Shown here in pieces: positions 58,701 through 64,000 of a stretch of 64,000 nucleotides of DNA. The notes under the pieces are model-generated. The model did no database searches. It saw only the letters and a program-made list of their open reading frames with translations, and had not been told where the DNA came from. Every line of letters starts with the position of its first letter. The first letter of the stretch is position 1. The stretch spans positions 4,464,001 through 4,528,000 of the forward strand of contig BSBN01001149.1 of assembly GCA_027924645.1 (NCBI GenBank). The letters run 5' to 3'. The stretch is from Cunninghamia lanceolata (taxonomy: Eukaryota; Streptophyta; Pinopsida; Cupressales; Cupressaceae). Made by a program: the position numbers and the translations under genes.

Positions 58701-58829
58701 AATGTTCATTTGATAAAGTATCAGGGTAGACCTTTGAACAAAATATTGTGGAAGGTGCGTGAGTCTGACCATGAAGCAATACTTGACACAATAAAGAGTA
58801 GAGCAGATCCAGATGGTTCATTGGATTAA
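55732..58829 (+). CDS. DDE-transposase-like protein, intact, two exons (~991 aa)
   Basis: Exon 1 is 55732-58321 and exon 2 58444-58829, joined in frame by a GT-AG intron. The N-terminus is basic (MPRKRSRIKPTQEEIEAKNA). Residues about 280-303 look like a helix-turn-helix (SQELRINRKTLSRAVGRR). Residues 411-492 are Cys/His-rich (CCC at 411-413, C430, H434, C442, C445, C473, C478, C481, C490, H492), a likely zinc-binding region. An RNase-H-fold-like core follows: VVDFAENY (Asp580), WSDNCASQFKN (Asp669) and EAGHGKGEHDGAG (Glu701, Glu708 or Asp710). The spacing of 88 then about 40 residues fits DDE transposases. Similar DFAENY / SDNCASQ / GHGKG motifs occur, as I recall, in uncharacterised animal proteins. 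It lies downstream of transposon-like termini and palindromes. The cut-and-paste role is inferred. Confidence 0.8.
58322..58443 (+). other. intron of the DDE-like gene
   Basis: 122 bp, donor GTAATA at 58322, acceptor ATCAATGTAG ending 58443. Splicing gives VQPGHVYAVIADEDNEEG in frame. Without splicing the protein ends at 875 aa (SNFI). The homologue at 11778-14752 is continuous across this point (QLGHV...AIVA), which supports the prediction. A second copy of GTTCAACCAGGTAAT at 58358-58372 offers an alternative donor that would keep the early stop. Confidence 0.82.
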
Positions 58830-59239
58830 TTTGTAAGTATTCACATTGATTTTGTAAAGTTATGTTACATTGAGTTGTAAGTATGCACATTAATTTGTAA
58901 GGTTTGTCTTTTTTTATTTCCTCCTGCATTTTTACACATATGTACACATTTTTACATCATCATGTTATACATTTTTGGTGTCCTGCTCCTGATGCGACCA
59001 AACTCATAACTCACCCTACTAGACACCATTTGATGATCTCTCCAACACTCTGGATCCAGGGCGCCCAATCATGATGATGACCTATATACCATTCTCCCAA
59101 GGCGCTCATAATGAATGAATGATAAGGAACACCTCAACCTCTATAATCAAGGTGATTTTAAGTCACTTTGAGTCATTTGGGGTCAGTTTGAGTCTTTGAG
59201 TCATGTTGCAAAAAAGTGTCAATGTTGTCAAGTTACACA
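58830..59239. other. spacer between DDE-like gene and satellite
   Basis: No gene. A satellite-related phrase TTTTTGGTGTCCTGCTCCTGATG appears in isolation near 58971. AGGGCGCCC (near 59047) and CAAGGCGCTCA (near 59099) words like those after 62850 are present. ACTCACCCT at 59009-59017 could be a diverged right terminus of the transposon but has no matching duplication. Confidence 0.5.
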
Positions 59240-62200
59240 AAGCAACTTTTGCATTTTTGGTGTCCTGCTCGTGATGTGACCAAATTGACTGTTCCAACGC
59301 ATTCGGATGGGTACATTTACGCTAGGCATGGTCTTGTTTTTCACCCAAACATGTCGAAACAGTCTGAGCTACATTGTACCAACGATATCCCTGAAGAGTC
59401 CAAAGTGCAAAAAGGCAGCAATCTTTGACGAGATGTTACTCAAAAACTGTTCACTTAGAAACATTCCGTCTGAGGAAACGCTATCATGTAGAGTGCCTCT
59501 ACAATAACCTCTCTCAGTTTTTTATAGCTCTGAGGCATTTACCCGTGGTGAAAGGTTTTCTGCTGCCCCAAAAATCGTCAAAAGGAGGCAGTGTAAAGTT
59601 GCAAAGGGGTGTAACTTTTGTCCTGCTCCTGATGCGACCAAACTGACTATTCCAATGCGTCTGAATGGGTATATTTATGCTAGGCATGGTCCTATTTCTC
59701 ACCCAAACATGTCGAAACAGTCAGAGCTACATTGTACCAATGATATCCCTGAAGAGTCCAAAGTGTAAAAAGGCAGCAATCTTTGACGAGATGTTACTCA
59801 GAAATCGTGTCACTTAGAAACATTCTGTCTGAGGTAACGTGATCATGTAGAGTGCCTCTACAATAACCTCTCTCAGTTTTTTATAGCTCTAAGGCATTTG
59901 CCCGTGGTGAAAGGTTCTCTGTTGCCCCAAAAATCGTCAGAAGGAGGCAGTGTAAAGTTGCAAAGGGGTGTAACTTTCGTCCTGCTCCTGATGCGACCAA
60001 ACTGACTGTTCCAACACATCTGAATGGGTACATTTATGCTAGGCATGGTCCTATTTCTCACCCAAACATGTCGAAACAGTCGGAGCTACATTGTACCGAC
60101 GATATCCCTAAAGAGTCCAAAGTGCAAAAAGGTAGCAATCTTTGACGAGATGTTACTCAGAAATCGTGTCACTTAGAAACATTCCGTCTGAGGCAACGTG
60201 ATCACGTAGAGTGTCTCTACAATAACCTCTCTCAGTTTTTTATAGCTCTGAGGCATTTGCCCGTGGTGAAAGGTTTTCTGTTGCCCCAAAAATCGTCAGA
60301 AGGAGGCAGTGTAAAGTTGCAAAGGGGTGTAACTTTCGTCCTGCTCTTGATGCGAGCAAACTGACTGTTCCAACGCGTCCGAATGGGTACATTTATGCTA
60401 GGCATGGTCCTATTTTTCACCCAAACATGTCGAAACAGTCGGAGCTACATTGTACCGACGATATCCCTGAAGAGTCCAAAGTGCAAAAAGGCAGCAATCT
60501 TTGATGAGATGTTACTCGAAAACTGTGTCACTTAGAAACATTCCGTCTGAGGCAACGTGATCACGTAGAGTGCCTCTACAATAACCTCTCTCAATTTTTC
60601 ATAGCTCTTAGGCATTTGCCCGTGGTGAAAGGTTTTCTGTTGCCCCAAAAATCGTTAGAAGGAGGCAGTGTAAAGTTGCAAAGGGGTGTAACTTTCGTCC
60701 TGCTCCTGATGCGACCAAACTGACTGTTCCAACGCGTCTGAATGGGTACATTTATGCTAGGCATGGTCCTATTTCTCACCCAAACATGTCGAAACAGTCG
60801 GAGCTACATTGTACCGACGATATCCCTAAAGAGTCCAAAGTGCAAAAAGGCAGCAATCTTTGACGAGATGTTACTTAAAAATCGTGTCACTTAGAAACAT
60901 TCTGTCTGAGGCAACGGGATCACGTAGAGTGCCTCTACAATAACCTCTCTCAGTTTTTTATAGCTCTAAGGTATTTGCCCGTGGTGAAAGGTTTTCTGTT
61001 GCCCCAAAAATCGTCAGAAGGAGGCAGTGTAAAGTTGCAAAGGGGTGTAACTTTCATCCTGCTTCTGATGCGACCAAACTGACTGTTCCAACGCGTCCGA
61101 ATGGGTACATTTATGCTAGGTATGGTCCTATTTTTCACCCAAACATGTCGAAACAGTCGGAGCTACATTGTACCGACGATATCCCTGAAGAGTCCAAAGT
61201 GCAAAAAGGCAGCAATCTTTGACGAGATGTTACTCGAAAATCGTGTCACTTAGAAACATTTCGTCTCAGGTAACGTGATCACGTAGAGTGCCTCTACAAT
61301 AACCTCTCTCAGTTTTTTATAGCTCTTAGGCATTTGCCCGTGGTGAAAGGTTTTATGTTGCCCCAAAAATCGTTAGAAGGAGGCAGTGTAAAGTTGCAAA
61401 GGGGTGTAACTTTCGTCCTGCTCCTGATGCGACCAAACTGACTGTTCCAACGCATCCGAATTGGTACATTTATGCTAGGCATGGTCCTATTTCTCACCCA
61501 AACATGTCGAAACAGTCAGAGCTACATTGTACCGACGATATCCCTGAAGAGTCCAAAGTGCAAAAAGGCAGCAATCTTTGACGAGATGTTACTCAAAAAT
61601 TGTGTCACTTAGAAACATTCCGTCTGAGGCAACAGGATCACATAGAGTGCCTCTACAATAACCTCTCTCAGTTTTTTATAGCTCTGAGGCATTTGCCCGT
61701 GGTGAAAGGTTTTCTGTTGCCCCAAAAATCGTCAGAAGGAGGCAGTGTAAAGTTGCAAAGGGGTGTAACTTTCGTCCTGCTCCTGATGCAACCAAACTGA
61801 CTGTTCCAACGCATCTGAATGGGTACATTTATGCTAGGCATGGTCCTATTTTTCACCCAAACATGTCGAAACAGTCGGAGCTACATTGTACCGACGATAT
61901 CCCTGAAGAGTCCAAAGTGCAAAAAGGCAGCAATCTTTGACGAGATGTTACTCAAAAATTGTGTCACTTAGAAACATTCCGTCTAAGGCAGCATGATCAC
62001 GTAGAGTGCCTCTACAATAACCTCTCTCAGTTTTTATAGCTCTTAGGCATTTGCCCGTGGTGAAAGGTTTTCTGTTGCCCCAAAAATCGTTAGAAGGAGG
62101 CAGTGTAAAGTTGCAAAGGGGTGTAACTTTCGTCCTGCTCCTGATGCGACCAAACTGACTGTTCCAACGCGTCCGAATGGGTATATTTATGCTAGGCATG

Positions 62201-62826
62201 GTCCTATTTCTCACCCAAACATGTCGAAACAGTCGGAGCTACATTGTACCGACGATATCCCTGAAGAGTCTAAAGTGCAAAAAGGCAGCAATCTTTGACG
62301 AGATGTTACTTGAAAATCATGTCACTTAGAAACATTCCGTCTGAGGCAACAGGATCTCGTAGAGTGCCTCTACAATAACCTCTCTCGGTTTTTTATAGCT
62401 CTGAGGCATTTGCCCATGGTGAAAGGTTTTCTGTTGCCCCAAAAATCGTTAGAAGGAGGCAGTGTAAAGTTGCAAAGGGGTGTAACTTTCGTCCTGCTCC
62501 TGATGCGACCAAACTGACTGTTCCAACGCGTCTAAATGGGTACATTTATGCTAGGCATGGTCATATTTTTCACCCAAACATGTCAAAACAGTCGGAGCTA
62601 CATTGTACCGACGATATCCCTGAAGAGTCCAAAGTGCAAAAAGGTAGCAATCTTTGACGAGATGTTACTCGAAAACTGTGTCACTTAAAAACATTCCGTC
62701 TGAGGCAACGGGATCACGTAGAGTGCCTCTACAATAACCTCTCTCAATTTTTTATAGCTCTGAGGCATTTGCCCGTGGTGAAAGGTTTTCTGCTGCCCCA
62801 AAAATCGTCAGAAGGAGGCAGTGTAT
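59240..62826. repeat. 359-bp satellite array, ten copies
   Basis: Landmarks recur at exactly 359 bp: the start of AATAACCTCTCTCAGTTTTT-like text and a 62-aa minus frame at 59702, 60061, 60420, 60779, 61138, 61497 and 61856. One unit near 62030 has lost one base. Copies differ by a few substitutions each. The repeated short frames are a consequence of the period. The array ends abruptly at 62826 within a unit (GGAGGCAGTGTA). Confidence 0.95.
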
Positions 62827-62849
62827 TAAGTCAGGATGAAAGCCTATTC

Positions 62850-63960
62850 ACTCTAGGCGCCTGTTTTTGACCAAATCACACATGCGCCTTGACCAACTCT
62901 GTCTTCAAGGCGCTTTTCTCTAATCTCTGTAACTCTCCAAATCCACTAAGGCACAAATTTTACCTCTTGGGCTCAAGATATAGGTTCTTCATCCAAGGCG
63001 CTAGAATGGTCCAAAGGCGTATTTCACCTCTAACCTCACCTCTGACCTTACTTGGAGGCGCTAAACCTTTTGACATTTCAAGTAACTTCAAGAGAACTAT
63101 TTTTCCTTAAGGTGGTTCACTCCTTGCAATTGGATGTATAGTACTTGTAACTCATTTGATTGACTTTGTAATGTTTCTTCTTCTTGCAGAGTAGATAAGG
63201 ATGATATAAGCTTACTTCATGAATCGGAGTAGAAATCTCTCTTGGACTTGCTAGGTGAAAGGACTTGAACTTGAAGGACTTGAAGTTGATGAAGTGATCC
63301 TTCATGATGGCCTTTGACATTACCTTCTCGGAGTGTAGATGATAACACCTTCCTTGGATAAAGTGGATAACCTCTGACCTAAACTTTGAAGCTTGATGAA
63401 TCTTGAAGATTGGGTTTCCTCCTACTCCCCTTCTGGGCTCCACTCCATCAAAGGCGTATTTAGTTGTCCAAGGCGCCAACATTCACTCAGGGGCACCCAA
63501 AGAGAAAGTTTACAACTCTAAGGCGCTAAACTCTTATGCAAAAATGGTCATCATCAAAGGCGCAAAAATGGGTCTCTGGACGCCAATCTCTACAAGACAT
63601 TCCATCTCATTGCTCTCCTCCATTACAAGCGCTCACTTACCTCAATCTTGGACGCATACCAACATCCCAACATCCAAATCACCTAGGCGCTCAAAACCTT
63701 CAAGACTCAAGGCGCATTTTATGATCAAACAAGGTATCTCCTAAACAAGGCGCTCATAGTCTCATCAGGGTGTTAATCATCATCATGAGCGCTCATATTG
63801 TTCTAGGCGCACAGTTATCTCTGGAATGCTCAAGGCGCTCAAGGCGCACATACCCTTCTCTAGGCTAGTTTACACTTATTCAAGGCGCTCATTCCAAACT
63901 TACATGAACTCCTCATTACAAGACGCACAAACTAGATGATCCTAGGGCATAAGGGCGCTC
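62850..63960. repeat. region dense in AGGCGC words
   Basis: About twenty occurrences of AAGGCGCTC, TAGGCGCCT, AAGGCGCAC and close variants lie in otherwise AT-rich, non-repetitive text, on average one per 50 bp. No open frame with a recognisable domain was found. The density rises toward the right edge (63680-63960) and probably continues outside the window. Confidence 0.8.
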
Positions 63961-64000
63961 GTAGGAGTTGTTATGTGTCATTTTGGCCAAGGTTTTCCGG

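Noticed and set aside
58995..59017. Right terminal repeat of the large DNA transposon (AGGGTGAGT in reverse complement)
   Set aside because: Only 9 bp match and the flanking four bases (TACT) do not duplicate those before 49703 (ATCA). Kept only as a weak candidate.
59514..62214. Series of 62-aa minus-strand frames starting MRNRTMPSIN
   Set aside because: They repeat at the satellite's 359-bp period and have no independent coding signal.

Overview
This is a repeat-dominated stretch of a plant nuclear genome. I see plant-type Ty1/copia and Ty3/gypsy retrotransposons, decayed copies of two plant gene families (UDP-arabinopyranose mutase and ATG8), and a long degenerate TTTAGGG-type array. The density of old nested elements and the near absence of host genes suggest a seed plant with a very large genome. 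A gymnosperm is my guess, not something the sequence proves. I found no rRNA, tRNA or CRISPR.

Layout. 1-5600: copia element on the minus strand, its 3' LTR cut by the window edge. 5601-6985: four copies of a ~355-bp tandem repeat. 7990-8885: inverted-word cluster plus AT-rich block, a relic of the DNA transposon family described below. 8886-9640: small local repeats. 11778-14752: intronless, broken copy (minus) of a DDE-transposase-like gene. 14925-15056: palindromic-word cluster. 15317-21799: gypsy element with a perfect target duplication. 22672-26512: second gypsy element with a perfect target duplication, RT deleted. 26513-27320: unrecognised decayed reading frames. 27350-27510: second palindromic-word cluster. 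27511-28335: AT-rich block ending in a terminal-repeat sequence. 28089-30164: a 692-bp unit in triplicate. 30940-32050: complete short DNA transposon with inverted termini and 4-bp target duplication. 32100-32741: gag-like fragment. 34618-35700: ATG8 and UAM pseudogene pieces. 36563-49702: Tat/Ogre-like gypsy element, plus strand, 3' LTR not found. 49703-50583: another terminal sequence and AT-rich block. 50584-50706: perfect GC-rich palindromes. 50740-54950: degenerate telomere-like array. 54955-54992: another perfect palindrome. 55732-58829: intact two-exon DDE-transposase-like gene. 59240-62826: ten copies of a 359-bp satellite. 62850-63960: region dense in an AGGCGC word.

The main discovery candidate is a DNA transposon family. 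Its order appears to be terminal repeat, AT-rich block, cluster of ~14-bp palindromic words, variable middle, second word cluster, then a ~991-aa protein with a DDE-like domain. Two large copies are in opposite orientation: 28335 back to 11778, and 49703 to about 58829. One compact copy (30940-32050) keeps termini and words but has no gene. The palindromic words differ between copies (AACGGGTACCCGTT, AATGGATATCCATT, AACGCGAGCGCGTT) but keep the same AA...TT frame, as if each copy had its own dialect of a protein-binding site. The two gypsy elements lie inside the middle part of the first large copy, and a telomere-like minisatellite fills the middle of the second.

The only long undamaged protein-coding gene is the one at 55732-58829. 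The other reading frames are retroelement pieces with stops and frameshifts, or pseudogenes. All boundaries and alignments were made by eye.
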